Below are positions 15,588-24,270 of a stretch of DNA of 47,510 nt, piece after piece. The notes beneath the pieces were generated by a model that was not told the DNA's origin, did not search any database, and saw nothing but the letters and a program-made list of their open reading frames with translations. Each line of letters starts with the position of its first letter. The first letter of the stretch is position 1. The stretch is taken from positions 1 to 47,510 of the forward strand of contig JAJTBI010000015.1 of NCBI GenBank assembly GCA_021286935.1. Direction: 5' to 3'. The translations under genes were made by a program, and so were the position numbers. Origin of the DNA: Geobacteraceae bacterium. GTDB taxonomy: Bacteria > Desulfobacterota > Desulfuromonadia > Geobacterales > Pseudopelobacteraceae.

Positions 15588-16691
15588 ATGTCAAAGACAG
15601 ACATTGCATACATGAAGCGTGCCCTCTCCCTTGCACGTAAAGGCTTGGGCAGAACTGCCCCCAATCCGGCTGTCGGCTGTGTGATTGTGCGTGACGGTGG
15701 CATTGTGGGTGAAGGGTGGCATAAAAAGGCAGGTACCCCCCATGCTGAAATTCATGCCTTGACCATGGCCGGTGCTGCAGCCAAAGGGGCCGATGTCTAT
15801 GTGACCCTGGAACCCTGCTGCCATCATGGCAAGACCCCTCCTTGCTGTGATGCGCTGATTGCGGCTGGAGTGCGGCGGGTGGTGGCCGGCATGGTTGATC
15901 CTTTTCTGCAGGTAGCCGGTCAGGGGTTGCAGAAGCTTCGTCAGGCCGGTATCCGGGTTGAGGTGGGGCTGCTGGAAGAGCAGTGTCAGGCCTTGAACAA
16001 AGGGTTTATCAAGGCGGTTACCACCGGGATGCCCTACCTGGTGTACAAGTCAGCCATGACGCTGGATGGCAATATTGCCACCGTAACCGGACACTCCCGC
16101 TGGGTAACCGGTGAAGAGTCCCGACGTTTTGTGCATCGCCTGCGGTCCCACTGTGATGCGGTTATGGTGGGAGTGGATACGGTGATTGTCGATAATCCGC
16201 AACTGACAGTCCGCCATGTCAGGGGGCGTGATCCGTTGCGGGTGATTGTGGATACCCGTCTGCGCACCCCTGAAAGTGTGCATGTTCTGAATGGCACGGA
16301 TCCCGGTAGAACCATTATAGCTACCTGTGAAACGAATCCTGAATTCCATCAACGGTATCAACTGCAGGGAGCTGAAATACTGGTCTGTCGTGAATATGAC
16401 GGTAGGGTTGAAATGACGGACCTGCTGCGTAAACTGGCTGTCAGGGGGGTGCAGAGTATCCTGGTGGAGGGGGGCAGTCGCCTGGCCGGTGATCTGTTGC
16501 AACGCAGGTTAATTGATGAGTGTATTTTTTTCTATGCGCCAAAGGTTGTGGGGAACGGTTTCGCTCCCTTTGCCATACAAGGAATCAGTACCATGGATCA
16601 AGCTATTCAGCTGGAAGTACAACGGGTTGGTATGTCCGGCCCTGATGTGGTGGTATATGCCAGACCGGTGGGTGTATGTTCACCGGCCTGA
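15588..16691 (+). CDS. ribD: Bifunctional riboflavin deaminase/reductase RibD
   Basis: At 367 residues it has the full two-domain form. The N-terminal deaminase carries the zinc site HAEIH (52-56) and PCCHHGKTPPC (77-87). The C-terminal NADPH-dependent reductase includes KSAMTLDGNIAT, SRWVTGEESRR and LVEGGSRLAGDLL. It converts the pyrimidine product of GTP cyclohydrolase II into the ribitylamino-uracil phosphate of riboflavin synthesis. The start at 15588 has a GGGGGCGGG site. Its last 16 bases overlap ribE in another frame, so the two are coupled. Confidence 0.96.
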   Translation: MSKTDIAYMKRALSLARKGLGRTAPNPAVGCVIVRDGGIVGEGWHKKAGTPHAEIHALTMAGAAAKGADVYVTLEPCCHHGKTPPCCDALIAAGVRRVVAGMVDPFLQVAGQGLQKLRQAGIRVEVGLLEEQCQALNKGFIKAVTTGMPYLVYKSAMTLDGNIATVTGHSRWVTGEESRRFVHRLRSHCDAVMVGVDTVIVDNPQLTVRHVRGRDPLRVIVDTRLRTPESVHVLNGTDPGRTIIATCETNPEFHQRYQLQGAEILVCREYDGRVEMTDLLRKLAVRGVQSILVEGGSRLAGDLLQRRLIDECIFFYAPKVVGNGFAPFAIQGISTMDQAIQLEVQRVGMSGPDVVVYARPVGVCSPA

Positions 16692-17317
16692 TTGAGTGTA
16701 CCGGACGTGTGCTTACCCTGCGTCGCGGCGATGAACGTGCCGTGCTGGAGGTTGCTGCACCTCTGCCAGGCAGCGAAATCCGTATCGGAGACTCAATTGC
16801 CGTGAATGGAGCCTGTCTGACTGTTGTAGGTATGCAGGGGGATCGTTTCAGTTTTGATGTCTCTCCTGAAACAGTGGCGCGGACCACCTTTGCAGCCTCT
16901 CAGGCAGGGACTCCGGTTAATCTTGAGCGGGCCTTGCGGCTGGGGGGACGTCTTGATGGCCATCTGGTTACTGGGCATATTGATTGTGTAGGGCGACTTG
17001 AAAGCAGAGTGAATCAAGGAAATGCCGTTATTCTGGGGTTCAGCCTGCCCCGTGAACAGGCCCGGATGCTGGTGGAAAAAGGCTCAGTGGCACTAGATGG
17101 CATCAGTCTGACGGTGAATGGGGTGAGTGATACCGGCTTTAGCGTGTCGATCATTCCCCATACCCTGGAGAAGACAACTCTGGCAGGTATAGGGCCGGGT
17201 AAAGAGGTAAATATTGAAACCGATGTCATTGGCAAATATGTTGCTCGACTGGTTGGTCCCCATGCAGGCAGTGGTGGCCTTACTATGGAAAAACTGATGC
17301 AGAACGGTTTTATCTGA
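16676..17317 (+). CDS. ribE: Riboflavin synthase alpha subunit
   Basis: This 213-residue protein has the two internally homologous lumazine-binding halves: MFTGLIECTGRVL at the N-terminus with VNGACLTVV and HLVTGHIDCVG, and a second barrel with VALDGISLTVNGV and ETDVIGKYVARL. It dismutates two 6,7-dimethyl-8-ribityllumazine molecules to riboflavin. The start lies 16 bases inside ribD. The gene that makes its substrate, lumazine synthase (ribH), is not in this window. Confidence 0.96.
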   Translation: MFTGLIECTGRVLTLRRGDERAVLEVAAPLPGSEIRIGDSIAVNGACLTVVGMQGDRFSFDVSPETVARTTFAASQAGTPVNLERALRLGGRLDGHLVTGHIDCVGRLESRVNQGNAVILGFSLPREQARMLVEKGSVALDGISLTVNGVSDTGFSVSIIPHTLEKTTLAGIGPGKEVNIETDVIGKYVARLVGPHAGSGGLTMEKLMQNGFI

Positions 17318-17334
17318 GAGGGGAAAATGTAGCA

Positions 17335-18540
17335 ATGGGTGTATGTACGATTGAAGAAGCGATAGAGGATATCCGTCAGGGCAAGATGGTGATTCTGGTG
17401 GATGATGAGGACAGGGAGAATGAAGGCGACCTGACCATGGCTGCTGAAATGGCAACCCCTGAGGCGATTAACTTTATGGCCAAGTACGGGCGAGGCTTGA
17501 TCTGCCTGACCCTTACCCCTGATAAATGCGATGCATTGGGGCTGAAGCCGATGGTGCGGGACAATACCTCCCCCTTTGAGACCGCTTTTACGGTTTCAAT
17601 CGAGGCCAAGCGTGGCGTTACCACCGGCATTTCTGCTGCTGATCGCTCCCATACCATTTTGACTGCAGTGGCTCCCAACGCGTCTGCAGCTGATCTGGTC
17701 AGCCCCGGCCATATCTTTCCGCTACGTGCCAAGCCGGGTGGCGTGCTGGTGCGTACCGGCCAGACCGAAGGATCGGTTGATCTTGCCCGTCTGGCTGGTC
17801 TGACCCCGGCGGGCGTTATTTGCGAGATCATGAATGATGATGGCAGTATGTCCCGCATGCCGGAACTGCGCGAGTTTGCCAAGGAACACGGTCTGAAGAT
17901 CTGTACCGTGGCTGATCTGGTTGCGTACCGCCTGAAGCATGAACAGTTGGTGCGTGCTGTGGCCGACGCCAAGCTGCCATCCCGTTACGGTGGCGACTGG
18001 CGGGTGGTGGCCTTTGAAAACGACGTGGACAAGCTGGATCATATTGCGCTGGTTAAAGGCGATCTCTCAGGCGACGAGTCGGTACTGGTGCGGGTTCATT
18101 CAGAATGCCTGACCGGCGATGTGATGGGATCTCAGCGTTGTGATTGTGGCGATCAACTGCACAAGGCGATGGAGGCGATCGATAAAGAAGGTCGTGGGGT
18201 GATTCTGTACATGCGCCAGGAAGGGCGGGGGATCGGTCTGATTAACAAGCTGAAGGCCTATGAGCTGCAGGATCAGGGGATGGATACCGTTGAAGCCAAC
18301 CAGCAGCTTGGTTTTAAGGCTGATATGCGTGATTACGGGGTTGGTGCCCAGATTCTATTGGCCTTGGGGCTTCGTAAAATCCGACTTTTGACCAACAACC
18401 CACGTAAGCTGGTTGGTCTGCAGGGGTATGGTCTTGAAATTGTGGACCGGGTGCAGATAGAGGCCAGTCCCACCTGTTCAAACAAAGGCTACCTGAGAAC
18501 CAAGCGGGATAAACTGGGCCACTTGTTGGAAAAGGTCTGA
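17335..18540 (+). CDS. ribBA: Bifunctional DHBP synthase/GTP cyclohydrolase II RibBA
   Basis: A fused enzyme of 401 residues. The N-terminal half (about 1-200) is dihydroxybutanone-phosphate synthase, with [17 protein letters not shown] and the [31 protein letters not shown] segments. The C-terminal half is GTP cyclohydrolase II, with the zinc ligands in [19 protein letters not shown] and the catalytic [10 protein letters not shown]. Both active sites look intact, so it supplies both precursors of riboflavin synthesis. It follows ribE by 17 bases and its TGA shares a base with the ATG of queH. Confidence 0.96.
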   Translation: MGVCTIEEAIEDIRQGKMVILVDDEDRENEGDLTMAAEMATPEAINFMAKYGRGLICLTLTPDKCDALGLKPMVRDNTSPFETAFTVSIEAKRGVTTGISAADRSHTILTAVAPNASAADLVSPGHIFPLRAKPGGVLVRTGQTEGSVDLARLAGLTPAGVICEIMNDDGSMSRMPELREFAKEHGLKICTVADLVAYRLKHEQLVRAVADAKLPSRYGGDWRVVAFENDVDKLDHIALVKGDLSGDESVLVRVHSECLTGDVMGSQRCDCGDQLHKAMEAIDKEGRGVILYMRQEGRGIGLINKLKAYELQDQGMDTVEANQQLGFKADMRDYGVGAQILLALGLRKIRLLTNNPRKLVGLQGYGLEIVDRVQIEASPTCSNKGYLRTKRDKLGHLLEKV

Positions 18541-19067
18541 TGCGTGTTCTGTTACATACGTGTTGTGGTCCCTGTGCCCTCTATCCCCTGATGACACTGC
18601 GTAGTGAGGGGATAGAGGTGACTGGTTTTTTTTATAATCACAATATCCACCCCTATCAGGAGTTTGCCAGGCGACGTGATGCAGCACAACAGATGGCTGA
18701 TCAAGAGGATATGCCTCTGATTATACGGGATGAGTACCGCTTGGAAGAGTTCCTTGCCAATGTAGCTGCAGAACCTGATAGACGTTGCGGCTATTGTTAT
18801 GCCTCACGTTTGGATGCTGTGGCAGCAGCTGCGCGGGAAAATGGCTTTGATGCCTTTACCTCATCGCTTTTTTACAGCCGTTATCAGAACCATGACCTGA
18901 TGCGCGAGAAGGCGGAAGAGGTAGCTGCAAAGCAGGGTATCCCGTTTCTGTACCGGGATTTCAGGCCAGGCTGGCAGGAAGGTATCCGGCGTTCAAAAGA
19001 GTTGGGATTGTATCGTCAGCAGTATTGTGGTTGTATCTATAGCGAAAAGGAGCGGTACTGCCGCTAG
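18540..19067 (+). CDS. queH: Epoxyqueuosine reductase QueH
   Basis: A 175-residue member of the family once called DUF208. The cysteine pattern is complete: HTCCGPC near residue 7, RCGYC near 83 and QYCGC near 160, matching the iron-sulfur and metal sites that QueH uses to reduce epoxyqueuosine to queuosine in tRNA. SLFYSRYQNHDLMREKAEE is the family core. It overlaps ribBA by one base (TGATG), so it is the last gene of the nrdR-rib operon, where ribH and nusB would often be found. It is followed by a strong terminator. Confidence 0.9.
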   Translation: MRVLLHTCCGPCALYPLMTLRSEGIEVTGFFYNHNIHPYQEFARRRDAAQQMADQEDMPLIIRDEYRLEEFLANVAAEPDRRCGYCYASRLDAVAAAARENGFDAFTSSLFYSRYQNHDLMREKAEEVAAKQGIPFLYRDFRPGWQEGIRRSKELGLYRQQYCGCIYSEKERYCR

Positions 19068-19095
19068 TCTGTTAACAGGAAGAGCTGCTACACTG

Positions 19096-19138
19096 GAACG
19101 AGAAAAGGCCCGGATTTGATCCGGGCCTTTTCTCGTTC
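19096..19138. terminator. Bidirectional intrinsic terminator (queH / ferredoxin)
   Basis: A perfect 20-bp stem: 19096-19115 (GAACGAGAAAAGGCCCGGAT) pairs with 19119-19138 across a 3-base loop TTG. The arms carry a run of A and T flanking a GC-rich core, so it works on both strands and lies between the converging queH and ferredoxin genes. Confidence 0.9.
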
Positions 19139-19157
19139 AACTGGTGCCTCAGGGCAA

Positions 19158-19325
19158 TTAGGCGTGAATTGCGCTGACAGGGCAGGTGTCTACACAGGCG
19201 CCGCAGTCGATGCAGGTATCAGCATCGATTACGCGCTTGCCGCTTTGCTCGCTAATTGCGTTTACAGGGCAGGAATCTTCACATGCTGCGCAGTTGGTGC
19301 AATCATCAGTAATAGTGTGTGCCAC
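19158..19325 (-). CDS. 2[4Fe-4S] ferredoxin, 55 residues, GTG start
   Basis: A small clostridial-type ferredoxin, a low-potential electron carrier. Two complete cluster motifs are present: C9-x2-C12-x2-C15-x3-C19-P and C38-x2-C41-x2-C44-x3-C48-P, with the usual pseudo-twofold symmetry (CPVNAI and CPVSAI). Translation starts at a GTG (19325) with GGAGG 6 bases upstream. It faces queH across a shared terminator and diverges from ackA. The length is normal for the family. The partner oxidoreductase cannot be inferred from the neighbours. Confidence 0.93.
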   Translation of the reverse strand: MAHTITDDCTNCAACEDSCPVNAISEQSGKRVIDADTCIDCGACVDTCPVSAIHA

Positions 19326-19580
19326 GGTCCACCTCCAAAATTAGTTGTAAATTAGTTGGCCTTTCTACAAAGGCGTGAACGTGTTACCACAGCACCGGTA
19401 AAATGTCCAGAAAAACTGTATACGGGATTTCATCGGGTGGCTTCATAAATTGGTTGAATTTTATTTGGACAGCATGATATATCAAATGCAGTTTTATTAT
19501 TGTGTAAATGGTTTAATCTGACTAATGTTTTTTTATTTAAAATAATGTCTTGATCTCTGTTTATTCAGGAGGAAAATTGT
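19326..19580. promoter_or_regulatory. Divergent ferredoxin-ackA control region
   Basis: This 255-base gene-free stretch becomes AT-rich toward ackA. It holds a direct repeat ATTAGTTG (19340-19347 and 19351-19358), then a hairpin GCCTTT-CTAC-AAAGGC (19359-19374) close to the ferredoxin start, which may be operator or leader structure. A weak ackA promoter could be TTGAAT with TATATC 18 bases later near 19454-19483. The ackA ribosome site is AGGAGG. No riboswitch is recognised. Confidence 0.35.
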
Positions 19581-20846
19581 ATGATTATTATGGCGTTAAA
19601 CTGCGGCAGCTCCTCTGTCAAATACCAGTTGTTTGACTGGGATAAAAAGGTGGTTGTTGCCAAGGGGATGGTTGAGCGGGTCATTATTGGTGACTCATAT
19701 ATTGTGCATGAGGTTCCAGGTAAGGATAACTTCAAGCTTGAGCAGGACTGTCCTGATCATAAGGCGGCTATTGATCTTGTTATCAGGGTGGTGACTGATC
19801 GTGAACACGGCGTACTACAAAGTGTTGGCGAAATTTCTGCCGTTGGTCACCGGGTGGTGCATGGTGGCGAGAAGTTCACCTGTTCGGTGCAAATTGATGA
19901 CGCTGTGCTGAATGCGGTTAAGGATGTCCAGCATCTTGCACCACTCCATAACCCGCCTAACATTGAGGGTATTGAGGCAGCCCGTTTGCTGATGCCAACC
20001 ATCCCCCATGTGGCAATATTTGACACCGCTTTCCACCAGACCATGCCTGAGCAGGCTTTCCTTTATCCGGTGCCCTATGACTGGTATGAAAACCACGGCG
20101 TTCGCCGTTATGGTTTTCACGGTACCTCACATCTGTATGTCTCAAAACGTGCCGCTGTGCTGCTTGGCAAGCCTGCCGATCAATGCAATATCATTACTAT
20201 GCATATCGGAAACGGCGTTTCCCACTGCGCGATAAAGAACGGTATTTCGGTTGATACCAGTATGGGGCTAACCCCGCTTGAGGGGGCAGTGATGGGAACC
20301 CGTAGTGGTGACATTGACCCAGCTATTCCGGCCTTTATGATGCAGAAGGAAAACCTGTCTGCCAAAGAGATCGACAGCGTCCTGAACAAGAAAAGTGGTA
20401 TTCTGGGCATTACCGGTCGCTATACTGACCGTCGTGATGTGATTGAGCATGCTGCAAAAGGTGATCATCGTTGCCAGTTGGCTCTGGATATTGAGGCGTA
20501 TCGTCTAAAGAAATATATTGGCGCCTATATGGCTGCCATTGGTAAGCTGGATGCCGTGATCTTTACCGCAGGCGTAGGTGAGATGGGTGCTGCAATTCGG
20601 GAAAAGGCGATTGAAGGTCTTGAGCATATCGGTATTGTGCTGGATCGGGAGCGTAATGCCGGCGCCATGACCCGTAAGCGTGAAACCCTGATCACGACTG
20701 ATGATTCTCCGGTTAAGGTCTATGTTATTCCCACTGACGAAGAACTGGTCTTTACTGAGGATGTGGTGGCGATTCTGGATGGTACCTACACCGACCATAT
20801 GCAGTTTGAATATTCCTTTGCAAAGTCAGACTTTGTAAGAAAATAA
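19581..20846 (+). CDS. ackA: Acetate kinase
   Basis: This 421-residue protein has the full family length. It starts with the phosphate-binding MALNCGSSSVKYQLFDW and contains GHRVVHGGEKF, APLHNPPNIEGI, FDTAFHQTMP, RRYGFHGTSH, HIGNGVSHCAIKNG, MGLTPLEGAVMGTRSGDIDP and FTAGVGEMG, all signatures of acetate kinase. It converts acetate and ATP to acetyl phosphate, which in acetate-oxidising Geobacter-type bacteria feeds acetyl-CoA via phosphotransacetylase. A pta gene is not adjacent. It is a single-gene unit bounded by a terminator. Confidence 0.97.
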   Translation: MIIMALNCGSSSVKYQLFDWDKKVVVAKGMVERVIIGDSYIVHEVPGKDNFKLEQDCPDHKAAIDLVIRVVTDREHGVLQSVGEISAVGHRVVHGGEKFTCSVQIDDAVLNAVKDVQHLAPLHNPPNIEGIEAARLLMPTIPHVAIFDTAFHQTMPEQAFLYPVPYDWYENHGVRRYGFHGTSHLYVSKRAAVLLGKPADQCNIITMHIGNGVSHCAIKNGISVDTSMGLTPLEGAVMGTRSGDIDPAIPAFMMQKENLSAKEIDSVLNKKSGILGITGRYTDRRDVIEHAAKGDHRCQLALDIEAYRLKKYIGAYMAAIGKLDAVIFTAGVGEMGAAIREKAIEGLEHIGIVLDRERNAGAMTRKRETLITTDDSPVKVYVIPTDEELVFTEDVVAILDGTYTDHMQFEYSFAKSDFVRK

Positions 20847-20851
20847 CCAGC

Positions 20852-20893
20852 AACGAGTGAAGGGTGAGAGATTTTTCTCACCCTTCACTCGTT
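20852..20893. terminator. Bidirectional intrinsic terminator (ackA / TPR gene)
   Basis: A 17-bp stem, 20852-20868 with 20877-20893 (AACGAGTGAAGGGTGAG and its complement), closes an 8-base loop AGATTTTT. It lies 6 bases after the ackA stop and 6 bases before the end of the convergent TPR gene, so it probably serves both. Confidence 0.8.
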
Positions 20894-20898
20894 ACCTT

Positions 20899-21696
20899 CT
20901 ACTCTTTCAACTCTTCCTGCAACCCCTCTACTACCGCTTTTACTTCAGCCAGCATGTCAGCAGCCTGGGGAGATTTCTCATACTTCAGGTAAAGCCGGTA
21001 ATACTTGAGAGCGTCTGACATCCGCTCCTGATCCATACAGATGCCCCCCAGAGTCAGGTAGGCCATACTAAAATCAGGAGCCAGCTTGACTGCTGTCTTG
21101 CAGTTTTGTTCCGCAAGTTCGTACTCTTCAAGATCGTAGTAGAGTTCTCCCAGGTTGTGGTAGGCAGCTGGATCCATCGGATCCAGATCTATCCCTTTTT
21201 GATAGGCGTCGATAGCGGCAGTATGGTCATTGCTGCCATAGTACAAATCTCCCAGGGCATTCCAGGCAAAAATATTTTCCGGCTCTTTTTCAATGGCTGA
21301 TTTAAAGGCCGACATGGCTTCATCGGTCTGATCAAGGGCATTATGGACAAGTCCTATACTGACCAGGGCATCGGCATCTTCAGGATCGGCAAGGAGGACT
21401 GCGCGGTACTGTCCGAGCGCTTCCTGATGCTGGCCTGCCTCAAACAACAGATCTCCCAGAGTTGTTAGGGCATCAGGATTGTCTGGAGTGTAACTGAGAC
21501 CGGTGCGGTAGGCACTGATGGCTTCGTCAAGCTTTCCCTGTTCAGCCAGCGCGTCTCCTCGATAAAAGTAGGCGTCTGCATCATTATTTGTATGCTTCAG
21601 GTAGTCATCCAAAAGCTGAAGTGCGGTGTCAGGATCGCCTGCATCCAAAAAGTCAATTGCCTTGGTCAATTCTTCATGCAGCTTTTCTGTGGCCAT
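20899..21696 (-). CDS. Tetratricopeptide-repeat protein
   Basis: This 265-residue protein is almost entirely tandem TPR units of 34 residues: repeated A-x3-Y/F-x2-G/A-L-x8-A-x2-L patterns such as DADAYFYRGDALAEQGKLDE, PDALTTLGDLLFEAGQHQEA and PAAYHNLGELYYDLEEYELA, at least seven units. No signal peptide or membrane segment is seen, so it is a cytoplasmic scaffold of unknown partners. I start it at 21696, where AGGAGGAAAC precedes the ATG; 10 codons further upstream there is another ATG without such a site. It is convergent with ackA and divergent from ptsP. Confidence 0.85.
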   Translation of the reverse strand: MATEKLHEELTKAIDFLDAGDPDTALQLLDDYLKHTNNDADAYFYRGDALAEQGKLDEAISAYRTGLSYTPDNPDALTTLGDLLFEAGQHQEALGQYRAVLLADPEDADALVSIGLVHNALDQTDEAMSAFKSAIEKEPENIFAWNALGDLYYGSNDHTAAIDAYQKGIDLDPMDPAAYHNLGELYYDLEEYELAEQNCKTAVKLAPDFSMAYLTLGGICMDQERMSDALKYYRLYLKYEKSPQAADMLAEVKAVVEGLQEELKE

Positions 21697-21769
21697 GTTT
21701 CCTCCTGTCTGGGGCTGATTCTCCATATACTACATAAAACCTGATTTCAGTAAAATTTAAGTAGGGCTC

Positions 21770-21797
21770 TTGCAAAGAGATAACTTTGCCTTATACT
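21770..21797 (+). promoter_or_regulatory. Candidate sigma-70 promoter for ptsP
   Basis: TTGCAA (21770-21775), a 16-base spacer, and TATACT (21792-21797) lie about 30 bases before the ptsP start in the short divergent gap. The -10 matches 5 of 6 bases. Confidence 0.5.
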
Positions 21798-21827
21798 GTA
21801 AACGATATTTTATCTGAAGGATAGTGC

Positions 21828-24173
21828 ATGCAGCGTGAACAAGGACAACAATCACTTGGACTCCGTACTCTGGAGGACATCAGCAGCATCATTCTGCATT
21901 CACATGATTTGCAGGAGACGCTTGACAATATTGTGACCATCGTAGCCAAACGGATGGCGAGTGAGGTTTGCTCAATCTATCTGCTTGAAGATGATGGTGA
22001 AACGTTGGTACTGAAGGCCACCAAGGGGCTCTCAAAAAGTGCAGTCGGCACCGTTTCGATGAAGACGTCGGAAGGTCTTTCCGGCCTGGTGGTGCAAACC
22101 AGGGATATGGTTACCACCGATAATGCCCCGGCCCACCCCCGCTATAAATATTTTAAACATTCAAAAGAAGAACGCTATCTGTCGTTTCTTGGGCTACCTC
22201 TTTTTGAACGCAAGACCCCGATCGGGGTGATTGTTGTGCAGACCGTTGCGGCTCGCAGCTTTACCCTGGATGAGATCAGTATTCTCAGGACCATTACCTT
22301 TCAGATCAGCAGCATTGTTCTGAATGCCAAACTGCTTGATTCCATCCAGACCAAAGAGCAGGAACGAGCCTATTACGAACAGGAACTGGCCCGACTTAAG
22401 ACCCATCGCCCTGGTGATGGAAGTCGAGATCAACTGGAGACAAAAGCTAAATCATGTTCTCTGGGGGGGACCGCGGTCTCTCCTGGCTTCAGTCATGGCA
22501 AGGTCTATATCCTGGATCGTTTCAGTGACAAAGTAATCAAGGTTGCCAAAGTTGGATCTGTTGCCGATGAACTGCATAAATTCAGGATCGCCCTGGAAAA
22601 AGTCACGATCCAGACCATCTATATGGAAAAACGGGTCAGTGAACTGCTGTCTGAGGATGATGCCTCCATCTTCCATACCCACCTGATGATACTTGAAGAC
22701 CGTGGTTTTCTTAACAAGGTAAATGATCTGATCGAGCAGGGGAGTGGTGCCACACGGGCGGTACATGAGGTGGTACAGGGCTATATTGAAGTGTTTTCAG
22801 CGATGGAGGATCCCTATCTTCGGGAACGTTCCGCAGATATGGAGGATATTGGTCGCCGGATCATTGATGTGCTGGAAGGCAACGAGCATAACGGCGTCAA
22901 GCTGAAGGAAAAACGGGTGATTGTAGCGGAGGATATCTTCCCCTCTGACATGGCCATGCTTGACCATGACAAAATCCTGGGGATTGCGACGGAAAAGGGA
23001 AATATCTACTCCCATGCCGCCATTATGGCGAAATCCCTTGGCATACCCGCAGTGGTGGGGGTTAAGGGACTGCTGCATGCTGCCAATGTCAAGGATCAGG
23101 TGATTGTGGACGGCACTTCCGGGCATATCTATCTGAACCCGGAGAAGCAGGTTCGAGACGAGTACCTGAGGCTTGAAAAAGAGTACACCACTCGCTTAAA
23201 AGAGTTGGAGCCGTTGCGTGATCTGCCTGCAGTAACCAGTGATGGCACACGGGTTCTGTTGCGGGCTAATATCGGACTGTTATCTGATGTCAGGACCGCC
23301 ATTGCCAACGGTGCCGAAGGAGTTGGTCTCTATCGGACAGAATTCCCTTATATGGCCCGTACCTCCTTTCCCAATCGCCAGGAACAGGCACTACTGTATC
23401 GCAAGATACTGGAAGGTTTCCCCGACCATCCAGTAAATATTCGGACCCTGGATATCGGCGGTGACAAGGGATTGCCTTATTTTAGCTACCCACATGAGGA
23501 TAATCCGTTTCTTGGTTGGCGATCAATCCGGGTTTCTCTGGATGAAGAGGCTATTTTTCGTGAACAGCTGGCAGGCATTCTTTTGGCTGCCCCGGCTGGC
23601 CAGGCAACGATTATGTTTCCGTTGATCAGCTGCCTTGATGAGGTGCGCCGGATCAGATCTATTCTTGATTCAGTGGTTGAGGAGCTGTGTCAGCAGGGGC
23701 ATGATGTGTGCGGAGGATTGCCGTTGGGCATCATGGTTGAGGTGCCAGCTGCGGTACAGATTGTTGATCGTCTGGCTGCAGAGGTGGACTACTTAAGTAT
23801 TGGTACCAATGACCTGATCCAGTACCTGCTGGCAGCTGATCGAAACAATATTAAAGTAAAGCAGTACTATGAGCCATACCATCCGGCAGTACTGCATGCC
23901 ATCAAACGGGTAGCTGATGTTGGACTTAAGATGGGTAAAAAGGTTTCTGTTTGTGGAGAAATGGCTGCTGATCCGCTGAATGCTCTGTTGCTGGTGGGGA
24001 TGGGGGTGCGTGAATTTAGTTTGTCAGCTCCCAGTATACCGCTGGTTAAACAGGCGATCCGTGGACATTCGTTACGACTTTGTCAGGCCATGGCCCGTAA
24101 GGTGCTGGCCTTTGATACGGCCTGCGATATTAAACGATATCTGGCTAAACGGCGTAAAGAGTTGTTTGGGTAG
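21828..24173 (+). CDS. ptsP: PtsP: GAF-domain phosphoenolpyruvate-protein phosphotransferase (EI-Ntr)
   Basis: At 781 residues it has the EI-Ntr architecture: an N-terminal GAF domain (about 15-165, including EVCSIYLLEDDGETLVLKAT), then the phosphohistidine domain with the active-site segment GNIYSHAAIMAKSLGIPAVVG, and the C-terminal PEP-binding barrel with GLYRTEFPYM, TLDIGGDKGLPYF, GTNDLIQYLLAADRNN and the catalytic Cys in VSVCGEMA. It starts the nitrogen phosphotransferase relay (EI-Ntr to NPr to EIIA-Ntr), which is regulatory rather than sugar-transporting. NPr and EIIA genes are not in this window. A single-gene unit with its own promoter and terminator. Confidence 0.95.
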   Translation: MQREQGQQSLGLRTLEDISSIILHSHDLQETLDNIVTIVAKRMASEVCSIYLLEDDGETLVLKATKGLSKSAVGTVSMKTSEGLSGLVVQTRDMVTTDNAPAHPRYKYFKHSKEERYLSFLGLPLFERKTPIGVIVVQTVAARSFTLDEISILRTITFQISSIVLNAKLLDSIQTKEQERAYYEQELARLKTHRPGDGSRDQLETKAKSCSLGGTAVSPGFSHGKVYILDRFSDKVIKVAKVGSVADELHKFRIALEKVTIQTIYMEKRVSELLSEDDASIFHTHLMILEDRGFLNKVNDLIEQGSGATRAVHEVVQGYIEVFSAMEDPYLRERSADMEDIGRRIIDVLEGNEHNGVKLKEKRVIVAEDIFPSDMAMLDHDKILGIATEKGNIYSHAAIMAKSLGIPAVVGVKGLLHAANVKDQVIVDGTSGHIYLNPEKQVRDEYLRLEKEYTTRLKELEPLRDLPAVTSDGTRVLLRANIGLLSDVRTAIANGAEGVGLYRTEFPYMARTSFPNRQEQALLYRKILEGFPDHPVNIRTLDIGGDKGLPYFSYPHEDNPFLGWRSIRVSLDEEAIFREQLAGILLAAPAGQATIMFPLISCLDEVRRIRSILDSVVEELCQQGHDVCGGLPLGIMVEVPAAVQIVDRLAAEVDYLSIGTNDLIQYLLAADRNNIKVKQYYEPYHPAVLHAIKRVADVGLKMGKKVSVCGEMAADPLNALLLVGMGVREFSLSAPSIPLVKQAIRGHSLRLCQAMARKVLAFDTACDIKRYLAKRRKELFG

Positions 24174-24203
24174 CTTATCGGACCAGTGGATATGTGATAA
24201 AAC

Positions 24204-24249
24204 GCAACAAAAGAGGGGAGACCAGACCGGTGCTCCCCTCTTTTGTTGC
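24204..24249. terminator. Intrinsic terminator after ptsP
   Basis: A 17-bp stem, 24204-24220 with 24233-24249 (GCAACAAAAGAGGGGAG and complement), encloses a 12-base loop. The CTCTTTTGTT side gives a T-rich exit on the plus strand and the mirror works on the minus strand, ahead of the convergent membrane-protein gene. Confidence 0.8.
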
Positions 24250-24270
24250 TATGGTCAGCTGTCCTGCTGC

